Counted from the first letter of the stretch, positions 45,851-55,450 are shown. The stretch: DNA of 64,000 bases from Solidesulfovibrio alcoholivorans DSM 5433 (GCF_000702665.1 NZ_JNJA01000006.1:124001-188000), one strand, 5' to 3'. Notes: generated by a model not told the origin, from the letters alone. Program-made: numbers and translations.

Positions 45851-46714
45851 ATGAACAAGATCTTGCTGCTCGGAGCCCTTTGCCTGTGCCTTGTGCATCC
45901 CGGACACGCCCTGGCAGGCACGACCAATGCCCGGGACTATGTGCCCCTGCCGCCCGGCACCAACATCATCAACCTCTATTACTCGCACGGATTCGGCAAC
46001 GAACTTTACGCCAGGGACAAAAAAGTCAGCGACAACGCCAACCTGACCACAAACGTCAGCCTGTTGCGTCCCATCCACTACATGGAGCTCGGGCCGTTCA
46101 CCATCGATCCACAGGCGGTCATCCCCTTCGGCGAGGTGGAGCTCAACGGAGAGCGTTCCGGCGGAGTCGGCGACATCACGTTGCTTTCCACCATCTGGTT
46201 CGTCAACAACATGGAAAAAGGGTACTTCTTCGCCTACAGTCCCTATGTCACCATTCCTTCCGGTCCCTACCGCCGCGAGAGCCCGGTCAACCTGGGCTCC
46301 AACCGCTGGTCCTTCAAGCAGGAGCTGGCCGTGGGAAAGCGTCTCGCCGACAAGGCCTGGCTCGAGCTCATCGCCAACGCGGAGTTCTATACCAACAACA
46401 TCGACGCCCCGGACGCGGACAACAAGCCCGTGACCTCGTCGAAGGATCCGCTCTACGGCGTGGAGTTCCACGCCAGCTACGACCTGACCAAGGAACTCTT
46501 CGTGGCCGGCGACTACTACTTCTCCTACGGCGGGGAGACGACCCTGGACGGCGCGCGGCTCAACGATCGCACCTCTACGCATACGGTCGGGCTGAGTTTT
46601 TTCTACATGCTCAACCAGCACCTCCAGCTCATGGCCGACTACAAGCTGCCGGTGGCGGTGCAAAACGGCATCAAGACCAACAGTTTCACCGTCCGACTGG
46701 CCTACGTTTTCTGA
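45851..46714 (+). CDS. Outer-membrane beta-barrel protein (phenol MetA-degradation/SphA-like)
   Basis: 287 residues with signal peptide (ILLLGALCLCLVHPGHALA). The mature part is amphipathic beta strand throughout, with the pattern PLPPGTNIINLYYSHGFGNELY at the start and an aromatic C-terminus (VRLAYVF) used for barrel insertion. It resembles the PF13557 'transporter' group found in operons for hydrophobic substrates. Likely an outer-membrane channel for alcohols or aldehydes. Confidence 0.8.
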   Translation: MNKILLLGALCLCLVHPGHALAGTTNARDYVPLPPGTNIINLYYSHGFGNELYARDKKVSDNANLTTNVSLLRPIHYMELGPFTIDPQAVIPFGEVELNGERSGGVGDITLLSTIWFVNNMEKGYFFAYSPYVTIPSGPYRRESPVNLGSNRWSFKQELAVGKRLADKAWLELIANAEFYTNNIDAPDADNKPVTSSKDPLYGVEFHASYDLTKELFVAGDYYFSYGGETTLDGARLNDRTSTHTVGLSFFYMLNQHLQLMADYKLPVAVQNGIKTNSFTVRLAYVF

Positions 46715-46834
46715 GCGCGGGAGCGGGAGCCGGCCTGCCGGCTGCCGCCGCGGGAGGGCGGCGTCGCCTTGCGCAAGGGCGGGCGCGCCACCCGGGGGAA
46801 CGTATGTTTCGTCGTCGCACGGCATGGAGGGCAT

Positions 46835-47068
46835 ATGCATCTGCCAGACAGGAACGCCAGCATCTGGAACGAGATCGTGACCGGAAAAAAGACCTGTCAG
46901 CTCAAATTCCTCGCCGCCAAGATATTGCTTGGCAGACTGACGCGGTCGGTGAAGGAAGACGGTTCCGAGGAGAATATCACGGCCGGCATCGACCAGCTGT
47001 ATGCTCTTTATGCGAACAACAGGAACATGCCCAGCGCCAGGGATGATCTCGCTGCGCTTTCCCGCTAG
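46835..47068 (+). CDS. Small conserved-looking protein (77 residues)
   Basis: From ATG 46835 (GGAGGGCAT upstream) to 47068. The protein is soluble and mostly helical (IWNEIVTGKKTCQLKFLAAKILLGRL, AGIDQLYALYANNRNM), with one cysteine and no known domain. It is the last gene before the operon terminator at 47349, so it belongs to the sigma-54-controlled unit. It might be an assembly or regulatory factor for the enzymes; this is a guess from position. Confidence 0.65.
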   Translation: MHLPDRNASIWNEIVTGKKTCQLKFLAAKILLGRLTRSVKEDGSEENITAGIDQLYALYANNRNMPSARDDLAALSR

Positions 47069-47698
47069 CGCGGTCTTCGCGAGATGCGTTGCCGCGTCTG
47101 TCCGAGGCCGCGTTTGGGGGCTGCGTAACGCAACGCGCCGTCGCGCTTTTCGCCTGCCTTGCGGGGGTGGGCCAGGACGCATGCCCCCCTCCACGGCTTT
47201 CGTTTCCTTCCGTTCCCGGACTTTTGGGAATCGGGCACGCCGACTGCCAAGCACGCGGAGGGCTTCCCTGTAACGCGTGCGAACCCGGCAGGCGCTCCCG
47301 CTGCCGGCGGCCTGACGCGCCTGGTGTCTCGTGCCGGGCAGGCCATGACGGACGCCCCCGCGCCTGGTCGACGCGGGGGCGTCCGGTTGTTTCCCTCGCC
47401 TCATGCCAGATCGTTCCCTCTTGCCCGGGGCGTCGCAGCACCGGCATGGAGGAGGGAGGGCGCACTTTCTGTGTGCCTGTAGATAATATTATGAAATATA
47501 ATGATAAATTTGGCATGTGGGGGACGCGGGGAGTCGTCGGCAGTCACGGAATGCCTTGCGCGCGTGCTCCCTGGAGCGTATGATGGATTTGCACTTTATA
47601 CATGATGAAACGGCAAGCGGCTCCGGGCAGGGCCAGGGACCTCGCGATGATGGTGCGACGGTTCTTTTCGGGTGGGAGATGCGCCAGGAGGAGTAACG
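47069..47698. other. Intergenic region between the operon and its likely activator
   Basis: GC-rich to 47460, with the terminator at 47349-47393 and no gene. From 47465 it becomes AT-rich (GATAATATTATGAAATATAATGATAAATT), the probable promoter region of the activator gene at 47699. CTTTATACATG at 47594-47604 resembles the CTTTACAT repeats upstream of the operon. Confidence 0.5.
47349..47393 (+). terminator. Rho-independent terminator of the aldehyde/alcohol operon
   Basis: CGGACGCCCCCGCG (47349-47362) pairs with CGCGGGGGCGTCCG (47372-47385) over a 9-nt loop and is followed by GTTGTTTCC. Confidence 0.8.
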
Positions 47699-49789
47699 AT
47701 GCAGGTATGCGCTTCCTCGGGTTTGCCCCAGTATATGGACGACATGATACTGTCCGAGTATAAAGAGCCGACCATAACCAATTATTATGGTCCTTTTTCC
47801 ATCCAAAACGGGCTCAATTCACTGTTTTGGGACAAGATAGGCAAGATCCGCGACCGGTTCCATCGCGGTGAAATCACGCTTTCCCACACGATCCGTCCCA
47901 GCATCATGCGCTCGTGGCAGCGATCCCGCGCCGCCGGCGTCCCCTCGGTCGGCGTGCCGATGGCTTTGCTGAACGGTCATGAATTTCAAGCCATTATCAA
48001 GAAGAACAGCGTCCTCGTCGAAACCGCGACCCCCATCATGGACGAACTGCTGGAGAACATCCTCCCTTCGGAAAGCTGTATCATCCTGACGGATACCGAC
48101 GGCGTCTACCTGCACACCATCGGCGAGGGGGAAGGGTTCGGCCGCGGTACGACCTGCCCCCTGCGCGGGCTCATCAGCCGGGAAACCGTGGACGGCACCA
48201 CCGCCATGGGCCTGTGCCTCGAGGAGAAAACCGCTGTCTGCGTGCTGGGCTGCGAGCATTACAATTCCCATTTCGACGGCTGGTCCTGCGCTGCGGCCCC
48301 CATTCGCGACGAGGACGGGAATATGGTCGGCAGCCTGTCCCTGACCCTCGAGCGCGACAAGTTCCATAAGCATACCTTCGGCCTGGTCATCGCCGCAGCC
48401 AAGGCCATCACGGAACAGATGCATCTGCGCCGCCTGCTCCAGGAGGTCCAGACCGTGATGGAGCTGCTCGGCGAGGCGGTGCTGGTCTTCGACGCCGGCG
48501 GCGCGTTGCGGCTCATCAACCGCTATGCCAAGCGGCTCTTCCACGTGCACCGCGATGTGCTCGGCCGGGATTTTTCCGCCATCGCCACGGTCACGGGGGA
48601 GGGCCGTTTCCTCGATTTCGGGAAAAAGGTCAGTGACAGGGAGTGTTCCATGCGGCTGGCCGACGGCACGCCGCTGCACTGCCTGTTTTCCGCCTCTCCG
48701 ACGCCGGAGGGAGGACTTTGCGTCACGCTGCGCGAAAGCCGGCGCATGCACAAACTGGCCGGGCGCATCACCGGGGGCAAGGCCGTCTACGATTTTTCGG
48801 ACATCAGAGGCGACTCCGCGGCCATGGGCCAGGCCTTGCGCCTGGCGCGGGTCGCCAGCGGCAACGCCATGACCACCTTGATCCTGGGGGAAAGCGGCGT
48901 GGGAAAGGAGCTGTTCGCCCAGGCCATTCACAACGGAAGCGCCCGGCGCGACCAGCCCTTCATCGTGGTCAATTGCGGCGCCATACCCCGGGATCTCGTG
49001 CAAAGCGAACTGTTCGGCTACGAAGCCGGGGCCTTCACCGGCGCAAACCGCCAGGGCGCGCCGGGCAAATTCGAATTGGCCGACGGCGGCACCATCTTCC
49101 TGGACGAAATCGGCGACATGCCGCTTTCCGCCCAGATAAGCCTGCTGCGGGTCCTGCAGGAAGGGGAGCTGACCCGGGTCGGCGGCAAGCAACCTTACCG
49201 GGTGGACGTGCGGGTGGTGGCGGCCACGCACCGGGACCTGGTCGCGGCCGTGGAAAACGGCTCGTTTCGCCACGACCTCTATTACCGCCTGAATGTTTTG
49301 CTCATCGATGTGCCGCCGTTGCGTCGCCGCCGTGATGATATCGCCGATCTGGCCCACTTTTTCCTGGCCAAGATCTCCAAAACGTTGTGCAAGCGTCTGA
49401 CCGGATTCACTCCCGCGGCCATGGAATGCCTTCAGGCCTATGCCTGGCCCGGCAACGTGCGCGAACTCGAGAATTTGCTGGAGCGTACGGCGGTGGTGGC
49501 CAATGGGCCCGCCATCGGCGTGGAGGATCTGCCGCCGGAATGCGCGTGTTCCGTCACAGTCCCGAAAGCGCCTTTCGTTCCGGTGCCCCGCTCCCCGAGG
49601 ACGGGCAAACCGGAGGCCGGCGTTCATGCCGCAGGCGCGGCTTCGCCGGGGCGGCTGATCGAAGCTTTGCGCGCGGCCAAGGGGAACGTGCGGGCGGCGG
49701 CCAAGGAACTGGGCGTCTCGCGTGTGACGCTTTATACGCGCATCAGGCGGTGCGGCTTGGACCTCGACGCCATACGCCGGCAGCCATAG
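47699..49789 (+). CDS. AcoR-like sigma-54-dependent activator
   Basis: 696 residues. N-terminal sensor: [14 protein letters not shown] start typical of AcoR, a GAF-like domain ([19 protein letters not shown] ... [12 protein letters not shown] ... [22 protein letters not shown]), then a PAS-like region ([21 protein letters not shown]). The AAA+ core has GESGVGKE at 397, GAFTGA at 444, FLDEIGDMP and ATHRDL; a Fis-type HTH ([20 protein letters not shown]) ends it. ATG 47699 follows AGGAGGAGTAACG. AcoR-type activators sense acetoin or related small molecules and drive dehydrogenase operons, so it probably controls the unit at 40769-47393. Confidence 0.92.
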   Translation: MQVCASSGLPQYMDDMILSEYKEPTITNYYGPFSIQNGLNSLFWDKIGKIRDRFHRGEITLSHTIRPSIMRSWQRSRAAGVPSVGVPMALLNGHEFQAIIKKNSVLVETATPIMDELLENILPSESCIILTDTDGVYLHTIGEGEGFGRGTTCPLRGLISRETVDGTTAMGLCLEEKTAVCVLGCEHYNSHFDGWSCAAAPIRDEDGNMVGSLSLTLERDKFHKHTFGLVIAAAKAITEQMHLRRLLQEVQTVMELLGEAVLVFDAGGALRLINRYAKRLFHVHRDVLGRDFSAIATVTGEGRFLDFGKKVSDRECSMRLADGTPLHCLFSASPTPEGGLCVTLRESRRMHKLAGRITGGKAVYDFSDIRGDSAAMGQALRLARVASGNAMTTLILGESGVGKELFAQAIHNGSARRDQPFIVVNCGAIPRDLVQSELFGYEAGAFTGANRQGAPGKFELADGGTIFLDEIGDMPLSAQISLLRVLQEGELTRVGGKQPYRVDVRVVAATHRDLVAAVENGSFRHDLYYRLNVLLIDVPPLRRRRDDIADLAHFFLAKISKTLCKRLTGFTPAAMECLQAYAWPGNVRELENLLERTAVVANGPAIGVEDLPPECACSVTVPKAPFVPVPRSPRTGKPEAGVHAAGAASPGRLIEALRAAKGNVRAAAKELGVSRVTLYTRIRRCGLDLDAIRRQP

Positions 49790-49899
49790 CGGCGGCAACG
49801 CGAACCCGCCAAAGACCCCTGAAAACCAGGCAGCGCAGGACAGGCAACAACAGCGGTATCTATCCGGGACACGTTTTGTGCGTCCGCTCGCGAAACAAG

Positions 49900-49913
49900 C
49901 GGGTGAAAACCCG
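49900..49913. other. Small GNRA-capped hairpin between convergent genes
   Basis: CGGGT-GAAA-ACCCG, flanked by imperfect direct repeats (GGGACACGTTTTGTGCGTCC at 49866 and GGTGACGTTTTACGCGTCC at 49931). No T-run is present, so a terminator role is weakly supported. Confidence 0.3.
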
Positions 49914-49958
49914 GCAGTCTCTGGGACATGGGTGACGTTTTACGCGTCCATTTCCATC

Positions 49959-50759
49959 CTAATTGGCTGCAAGTTCGGGCGCGCCCCAGACAGGAGCCAG
50001 ACGTACCAATTCCTCGCGCGGCAATTGCACCAGCACTGGTTTTTGGGTGGCGTCGAGCCAGCGCAAAAGGACGCCCAGGCTGGGTCCGGCCATGGCCGTG
50101 CACCCCGCCGTGGGCGAACCGGGACCCCGCCACAAGTGCATGAAAATGCACGAACCGGCCCCTGGCTGGGCATTCGGGGCATTGTGATCCACGAACAGTC
50201 CGAAACGATACAGGCCGTCCGGCCGCAACATCCGCTCCTCACTGTCCCAGTCCTTGGTTACCGTGTTTTCCTCGAACATTTGATTGTAGTATTTTGACGC
50301 GACGGTATCCACGCAAACGGTTTGCGTGGTGACCTGGTACGCGGGGAACTTGGGCGACGGGCGGAAGGACTCGGACGCGCCGATAAAGGCGCGCGGCAAG
50401 CTGAAGACGCCGGCGGGTGCCCTGCCGTCCCCTTCAGCCTTGACCGGAGCCGCCGAGAGCCGTTCGCCATGCAGGCCCCTGCCCCAGGCCAAACCGTTTC
50501 GCCCCAGGCTCACGGGCACGTCGTCGCCAACCGGATGCCAAGTCCCATTGGGCCCGGAACGCTCGAAACGACGCAGCCGGGCATGGTTCGCGTTCCAGTT
50601 TTCGGCCACCACCAGCACAAGCTGGCCGGACCCAGCCAGAGGCGAAGTCTGCTCCAGGGCTGGATCGGTGTGCGCCTTCGAAATTTTGGCGGACTGGCAC
50701 CCCAGTCCCAGGCCCATGACAAGGACGATCAGGAGCGACAACCCCGTATGGTGTTTCAT
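49959..50759 (-). CDS. L,D-transpeptidase (YkuD) lipoprotein
   Basis: 266 residues from ATG 50759 (GGGGAGAG upstream), with lipoprotein signal HTGLSLLIVLVMGLGLGC. The YkuD catalytic region reads SCIFMHLWRGPGSPTAGCTAM with H208 and the nucleophile C220. Upstream parts include FSLPRAFIG and VVAENWNANHARLRRFER (strand pattern of the family). L,D-transpeptidases make 3-3 crosslinks or attach lipoproteins; other YkuD members act as amidases. The last residue of the usual SxGCx[RV] pattern is Met here. An upstream ATG at 50783 would add eight residues. Confidence 0.87.
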   Translation of the reverse strand: MKHHTGLSLLIVLVMGLGLGCQSAKISKAHTDPALEQTSPLAGSGQLVLVVAENWNANHARLRRFERSGPNGTWHPVGDDVPVSLGRNGLAWGRGLHGERLSAAPVKAEGDGRAPAGVFSLPRAFIGASESFRPSPKFPAYQVTTQTVCVDTVASKYYNQMFEENTVTKDWDSEERMLRPDGLYRFGLFVDHNAPNAQPGAGSCIFMHLWRGPGSPTAGCTAMAGPSLGVLLRWLDATQKPVLVQLPREELVRLAPVWGAPELAAN

Positions 50760-51136
50760 GTCTTGTGCTCTCCCCGGCATCATGTTGCGTTATCCGACGA
50801 CCGCCCGGATATAGCCTGATATTTTCAAGGCGGGAAGGGCCTGTTTTGGTATTCTCCCGGGATTGTTCAGAAATGATCCAGATGGGGACCCCAGGCAGGC
50901 AGAAGTCCGCGAACAGCCCGTTGCGAAAGTCCGTTTGGGGCTATCGCCCGTTGCAGATGCCCGCGGCCGGCATGATCCCGTGGCATTGATCCTCTGCAAG
51001 CGGCGCAATCGCCAAGAAGGGGCCCGCACACGAAAGCGGCCCACCCGGGAAGAAGCCTTCGGGCGATCGCAACGCAAACGCCCCGCCCTGGCGAACCGGG
51101 AGCGGGGCGTTTGCATTGCCGTGGCGCGGGCGACGC
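50760..51136. other. Intergenic region between two minus-strand genes
   Basis: No gene supportable. It holds the peroxiredoxin terminator (51074-51114) and, nearer 50800-50900, the presumed promoter of the L,D-transpeptidase gene. Confidence 0.5.
51074..51114 (-). terminator. Terminator hairpin after the peroxiredoxin gene
   Basis: GCAAACGCCCCGC and its exact complement GCGGGGCGTTTGC enclose 15 nt; it begins 22 nt after the peroxiredoxin stop on the minus strand and ends in a short T-run. Confidence 0.7.
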
Positions 51137-51781
51137 CTAGGGCATTTCGTTGTAGGATTCGTAGACGTTGCCCACCAGCTTCTCCGAGGGCGTGAGCGTC
51201 TTGCCGCCCGGCGTCCACTTGGCCGGACAGGCCTCGTTGGGGTTCGCGCGCAGGTAGACGTTGGCCTGGCACTTGCGTACCAGTTCGTCGGCGTTGCGCC
51301 CGACGTTGTAGAAGTTGACCTCCTTGGAGACCAGCACGCCGTCGGGATTGATGATGAAGGTGCCGCGCAGGGCCAGCCCCGTCTCCTCGTCGTAGACGCC
51401 GAAATACCGGGAAATCTGGCCGGTGGTATCGGCCGCCATCTTGAAGCGCACGTTCTCCAGCAGCTTCTCGCTATTGCGCCAGGCCAGATGGGCGAACTCG
51501 GTGTCCGTGGACACGGAGAAGACCTCGAAGCCCATTTTGGCCAGCTCCTCGTGCTTGGTGGCCAGATCGGCCAACTCCGTGGGGCAGACGAAGGTGAAAT
51601 CGGCCGGATAGAAGACCAGGATGATCCATTTGCCGGCTTTCTTGATCTCCTCGGTGGACATCTCGCCGAAAAATCCCTCCGTGGGATCATAGACCTTCAT
51701 GGTGAAATCCACGGTTTCCTGGCCGACGGCGGCTTCCGTCACTTCGACGCAGCATTCATCCTCGTATTCGTGATCGTGCAT
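51137..51781 (-). CDS. 2-Cys peroxiredoxin (AhpC/PrxI type)
   Basis: 214 residues. Peroxidatic C66 in PADFTFVCPTEL and resolving C185 in NEACPAKW; an additional C171. It reduces H2O2 and organic hydroperoxides. The N-terminus (MHDHEYEDECCVEV) is unusual: acidic, with His residues and a Cys-Cys pair, and not part of the usual fold. GAGG lies upstream of ATG 51781. The gene stands alone; reductant unknown. Confidence 0.94.
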   Translation of the reverse strand: MHDHEYEDECCVEVTEAAVGQETVDFTMKVYDPTEGFFGEMSTEEIKKAGKWIILVFYPADFTFVCPTELADLATKHEELAKMGFEVFSVSTDTEFAHLAWRNSEKLLENVRFKMAADTTGQISRYFGVYDEETGLALRGTFIINPDGVLVSKEVNFYNVGRNADELVRKCQANVYLRANPNEACPAKWTPGGKTLTPSEKLVGNVYESYNEMP

Positions 51782-52021
51782 GGGTTGAACCTCGGTTTTT
51801 AAGGTTGCCGGGAAAACCCGGTGGGCTCATGAGAGCAGTGTATGGACCGCCCCGGGGCAAATTGCAAGGCGTCGCGCCCGCCTTGTCCCGTGCGGCATCC
51901 CCCCCGCGGCCGGATAAGGATTGCCCGAAAACGCCCGGTTCGCGCGCCGGCCGCCATATGGACAAGCCCGCCCGGACCCGGTAGCTTCGCCATATCCGGG
52001 GCATCCCCACAGGGAGGAAAC

Positions 52022-52378
52022 ATGGTCAAACCGGTCTGTTTGCGCCTTGCGACCCTTTTTACGGCCATCGCGCTCGCCGTATGCGCCTTGCCGCGCCCGG
52101 CGTTGTCCCAGCAGCAGGTCAATCCCTTCGGCGACTGCTGCATCGCCAGCGTGGTCATGACCGCCTACAACGCCTGGACCATCAACTGCGGCTCCTGTTC
52201 CGCGAATCCGGGCCAGTATTCCCTGACGCAGCCGGACCCGGCGAAACTCGTCTACGTCGGCCCTGGCGGCGTGTCCGCGGGCAGTCCCTACGACGCGGCC
52301 TTGGCCGTATGCAAATGCCCCTCCCAGGATGTCCGGCGGGCCAGGGAGAAACAGATGCGCACTTTCGACGGCAACTGA
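52022..52378 (+). CDS. Small secreted cysteine-rich protein
   Basis: 118 residues after GGGAGGAAAC, with a signal peptide (LATLFTAIALAVCALPRPALS). The mature part has six cysteines (DCCIAS, NCGSCSAN, VCKCPS) suitable for disulfides or metal binding, and ends in a charged helix (DVRRAREKQMRTFDG). No domain recognised. Divergent from the peroxiredoxin gene with about 240 bp between; not obviously co-regulated. Confidence 0.7.
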   Translation: MVKPVCLRLATLFTAIALAVCALPRPALSQQQVNPFGDCCIASVVMTAYNAWTINCGSCSANPGQYSLTQPDPAKLVYVGPGGVSAGSPYDAALAVCKCPSQDVRRAREKQMRTFDGN

Positions 52379-52479
52379 AGCGGACGTCGCGGCGCTTGCG
52401 CCACGCCGGGGTGGGGATGCGCCGCCATGCGGCCTTCCCCGGGCGCACGAACAATATGAATCGTTTTGCCCGGTATGGC

Positions 52480-52498
52480 AATAGGAATGATTCCTATT
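52480..52498. promoter_or_regulatory. 9-1-9 palindrome, Fur/PerR-box-like
   Basis: AATAGGAATGATTCCTATT is a perfect inverted repeat with a single central base, the geometry of Fur-family operators. Identity to the E. coli Fur box is only 5 of 9 per half. It lies 58 nt before the SH3-domain lipoprotein start. Confidence 0.4.
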
Positions 52499-52555
52499 TT
52501 CATAAAAAGGGCAGTTCCCGCCCGCCGGTACGGCGGGTGCGTCAAGGAGGAGAGC

Positions 52556-52858
52556 ATGCCGCGCAAATTGCCTGCCACGGCCTGCGCGTTGGCCCTGGCT
52601 GCGATCATGGCCCTGGCCGCCGGATGCGCCGGCCGGCAGCAGGACGCCGGTTCCGCGAACGGTGGAGCGACCTACACGGTACGGGCGGCGTTGCTCAACC
52701 TGCTCGAATGTCCAAGCCTTTCCTGTCCGGTGACGGCGGACCTGCACGCAGGCGACAAGGTTGTGGTGCTGACGCCCGATATCCATGGCTGGTATCAGGT
52801 GCGCGCGGTGGCCACGGGGCAGGAGGGCTACGTGCTGTCCCGTTTCGTCGGGCGCTGA
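52556..52858 (+). CDS. Lipoprotein with bacterial SH3 domain
   Basis: 100 residues from ATG 52556 (AAGGAGGAGAGC upstream). Lipoprotein signal ends ALAAGC; then a single SH3b domain: TYTVRAALLNLLECPSLSCPVTADLHAGDKVVVL ... GWYQVRAVATGQEGYVLSRFVG. SH3b domains bind peptidoglycan or protein ligands at the cell wall. Small lipoproteins of this kind are common as accessory envelope proteins. Confidence 0.8.
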   Translation: MPRKLPATACALALAAIMALAAGCAGRQQDAGSANGGATYTVRAALLNLLECPSLSCPVTADLHAGDKVVVLTPDIHGWYQVRAVATGQEGYVLSRFVGR

Positions 52859-53239
52859 TTCGCCGCGCGCAAAGGCGCGCCCCAGCGTTCCTGCCGCCGG
52901 ATGCCCTCCGACAGTCCCTTTCCCCAGGCTTCCCCTTTTCCCCCGTCGCAGGGGCGGTCCGTCGCGTTCCGGCCATTGCCTGCGTCCGGCTTGCGGACAT
53001 TGCATCGATACCCGCACAGCAGCCTGTATCAATGTTTTCGTGATGTTTTTTCGGATGCCGCGGTATTGTGAAAAAAAACATTTTCTTCCTGAAAATTTCA
53101 GAAAAGCGCGATTCCCCGGGCTTGAGCCGCTAGGCATGACTTGGGTTTTTCGATATATTGTTGTCAAATTGTAATTGATCGGAATTCGTGTTTTTTTTCA
53201 CAATGATTTCCGGCATCCAAGCGGGAATAGGGAGGCCTC
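52859..53239. other. Gene-free interval before the chemoreceptor
   Basis: No gene. From 53060 it is AT-rich and holds a long-range inverted repeat (53066-53080 / 53189-53203) and a palindrome CTGAAAATTTCAG (53089-53101); the chemoreceptor promoter must lie here. I found no convincing sigma-28 motif. Confidence 0.5.
53066..53203. repeat. 15-bp perfect inverted repeat, arms 108 bp apart
   Basis: TTGTGAAAAAAAACA at 53066-53080 and its exact reverse complement TGTTTTTTTTCACAA at 53189-53203 flank the promoter region of the chemoreceptor gene. Each arm contains an 8-base A-tract. Confidence 0.7.
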
Positions 53240-55270
53240 ATGCGACTGACGTTCACCGGCAAGATCATCGCTTTGCTGCTCTTTACCGTCGCTTTGCTCA
53301 CCATGGCCATCTCCGTCACCGTCGATCATTACCTCTCCGCGGGCCTCAACCAAATGAGCCAGCAGGAAATCAACAGCAAAGCCGATGCCGTGGATTTCAT
53401 GCTCAAGGAAACCAGCCAGGAAGTCAGAGGTACCACCTCGCTGCTCGCCAGCCGCCCGGACGTGGCCGCGGCCATCGTGGCCAAGGACAAGGCCAAGCTG
53501 GTGGAGGTCGCCAAACAGGCGCAACGCGACCTCAAAATCCAGTTCGTGACCATCGCCGACGCCGAAGGCGTGGTCGTCGCGCGCAGCCATTCCGACAAAT
53601 CCGGGGACTCGGTGAAAAAACAGGTCAATGTGCAAAAAGCCCTGGCCGGCCAGACCTCCATCGGCATGGAAGAAGGCACCGCCGTCAAATTCTCCCTGCG
53701 CGCGGGTGCTCCCGTCTACCAGGACGGCAAGATCGTCGGCAGCGTCACCGCCGGCATCAACCTGTCCTCCAGCAACGATTTCGTCGATGAGATGAAAAAG
53801 GTGCTCGGCGTCGAATGCACCATCTTCTACGGCGACACCCGCGTGGCCACGACCATCGAACGCGAAGGCAAGCGCGTCGTGGGCTCGCGCATGGACAACC
53901 CCAGGGTCATCGAAACCGTGCTGCAAAAGCGCGCACGCTTCCTCGATATCAATAAGATCCTCGGCCGCGAGTACAACACCGCCTACTGGCCCATCATCGG
54001 CGCGGACGGCAACGTCGCGGGCATGCTCTTCATCGGCAGCGACCGCGGCGCCATCGCCGCCACCGAACGCACCATCCTTTGCTCCGCCCTGGCGGCGTCG
54101 AGCCTGGTCGCCCTGGTCGTGCTCGTGGTGGGCTTTTTCACCGCCCGGGGCATGACCTCGCCGCTGAGGCGCATCATCGACCTCGCCCGCAAGGTGTCGC
54201 GCGGCGACCTCGAAGCGCGCCCCGAAGGCCGGTTCTCCGGCGAAATGGGCGAGCTGGCCGGCGCCCTGGACAAGATGGTCACAGGGCTTAAGACCAAGAT
54301 CGCCGAGGCCGAAGCCATGAGCCAGGAAGCCAACGAGGAAGCCAAATGCGCCGAGGCCGCCCGCGCAGAAGCCGAAAAAGCCCAGGGCATGGCCGAGGCG
54401 GCCAAACGCGAAGGCATGCTGGAGGCTGCCGAAAACCTGGGGCTCGTGATCGAAAGCATCATCGCCGCCTCGGGCGAGCTGGAAACCCAGGTCGAGCACG
54501 TGCGCGACGGGGCCGACCACCAGCGCGACCGCCTGCGCGAAGTGGTCGAAGCCATCGCCCAGATGACCGCAACCGTCCTCGACGTGGCCAAAAACGCCTC
54601 CCGAGCCGCCCAGTCCGCCGAAGACACCAAGGCCAAAGCCTCGGCCGGCTCCGCCGTGGTCGAAGAGTCCATGCGCTCCATCGACCGGGTCAATACCGTG
54701 TCCGGCAATCTCAAGGAAGCCATGGCCGCCCTGGGCGACCAGACCCAGGCCATCGGGCGGGTCATGTCCGTCATCTCCGATATCGCCGACCAGACCAACC
54801 TGCTCGCCCTCAATGCCGCCATCGAGGCCGCCCGTGCCGGCGAGGCCGGACGCGGCTTCGCCGTGGTCGCCGACGAAGTCAGAAAACTCGCCGAAAAAAC
54901 CATGACCGCCACCAAGGAAGTCGGGCAGGCCGTGGTCAGCATCCAGCAGTCCGTGGCCGGAAACATCCACAACGTGGACCAGGCCGCCGCCGCCGTGTCC
55001 GAAGCCACGGGCCTCGCCGGCAAATCCGGCGACGTGCTGCGCGAAATCCTCGGCCTCGCCGAAGCCAGCGCCCGCGAAGTGGCCGGCATCGCCGCCGCCG
55101 CCGAACAACAGTCCGCCGCCGCCGAACAGATCAGCAAGGCCATGAACGAAGTCAGCGAAGTGGTCGAAACCACCAGCTCCGGCATGCACGAATCCGCCCA
55201 GGCCGTGCACGCGCTCGCCGACCTGTCCGGCGATATGGACCAGATCATCGTCAAGCTGCGTAACGGTTGA
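53240..55270 (+). CDS. Methyl-accepting chemotaxis protein with periplasmic Cache-type domain
   Basis: 676 residues. First membrane helix [20 protein letters not shown], a periplasmic domain of about 250 residues with single Cache-type features ([41 protein letters not shown]), second helix [23 protein letters not shown] ([21 protein letters not shown]), then the cytoplasmic hairpin with the conserved tip [42 protein letters not shown] (E/Q-rich methylation helices on each side). It signals to CheA/CheW. No C-terminal NWETF pentapeptide. The ligand is unknown. Confidence 0.95.
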   Translation: MRLTFTGKIIALLLFTVALLTMAISVTVDHYLSAGLNQMSQQEINSKADAVDFMLKETSQEVRGTTSLLASRPDVAAAIVAKDKAKLVEVAKQAQRDLKIQFVTIADAEGVVVARSHSDKSGDSVKKQVNVQKALAGQTSIGMEEGTAVKFSLRAGAPVYQDGKIVGSVTAGINLSSSNDFVDEMKKVLGVECTIFYGDTRVATTIEREGKRVVGSRMDNPRVIETVLQKRARFLDINKILGREYNTAYWPIIGADGNVAGMLFIGSDRGAIAATERTILCSALAASSLVALVVLVVGFFTARGMTSPLRRIIDLARKVSRGDLEARPEGRFSGEMGELAGALDKMVTGLKTKIAEAEAMSQEANEEAKCAEAARAEAEKAQGMAEAAKREGMLEAAENLGLVIESIIAASGELETQVEHVRDGADHQRDRLREVVEAIAQMTATVLDVAKNASRAAQSAEDTKAKASAGSAVVEESMRSIDRVNTVSGNLKEAMAALGDQTQAIGRVMSVISDIADQTNLLALNAAIEAARAGEAGRGFAVVADEVRKLAEKTMTATKEVGQAVVSIQQSVAGNIHNVDQAAAAVSEATGLAGKSGDVLREILGLAEASAREVAGIAAAAEQQSAAAEQISKAMNEVSEVVETTSSGMHESAQAVHALADLSGDMDQIIVKLRNG

Positions 55271-55306
55271 TCGCAGGGGCGAGCGAGAGGACGCGAAGCG
55301 AAAGAT

Positions 55307-55355
55307 GCCTTCTGCGGCCGGGGGGGATCATCCCCCCCGGTCCCCCTGAGCGGGG
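55307..55355 (-). repeat. Palindromic intergenic repeat, copy C (inverted)
   Basis: GCCTTCTGCGGCC-GGGGGGGATCATCCCCCCC-GGTCCCCC...CGGGG aligns with the reverse complement of copy B, with a longer G/C palindrome. Copies C and B lie head-to-head in one convergent gap. Confidence 0.7.
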
Positions 55356-55396
55356 AGGGTGGCGACCACGCCTCCACCCGCTTCCCAATCCCCCGT

Positions 55397-55441
55397 CGGG
55401 GAGGTCCAGGAGGGGAGCATCCCCTCCTGGCCGCCAGAGGC
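55397..55441 (+). repeat. Palindromic intergenic repeat, copy B
   Basis: 45 bp, 43 identical to copy A at 16743-16787, including the palindrome CCAGGAGGGGA-GCA-TCCCCTCCTGG and both flanks. As at copy A, a pyrimidine tract (55443-55490) follows, here running into the 3' end of the next minus-strand gene. Confidence 0.85.
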
Positions 55442-55450
55442 CTCTTCCCC

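Noticed and set aside
47487..47531. TTTGGCATGTGGGGGACGC as a sigma-54 promoter for the activator
   Set aside because: The -12 GC is not ten bases after the -24 GG.
53198..55210. 670-residue minus-strand frame antisense to the chemoreceptor
   Set aside because: Gly/His/Asp-rich mirror of a GC-rich gene; the plus strand encodes a textbook chemoreceptor.
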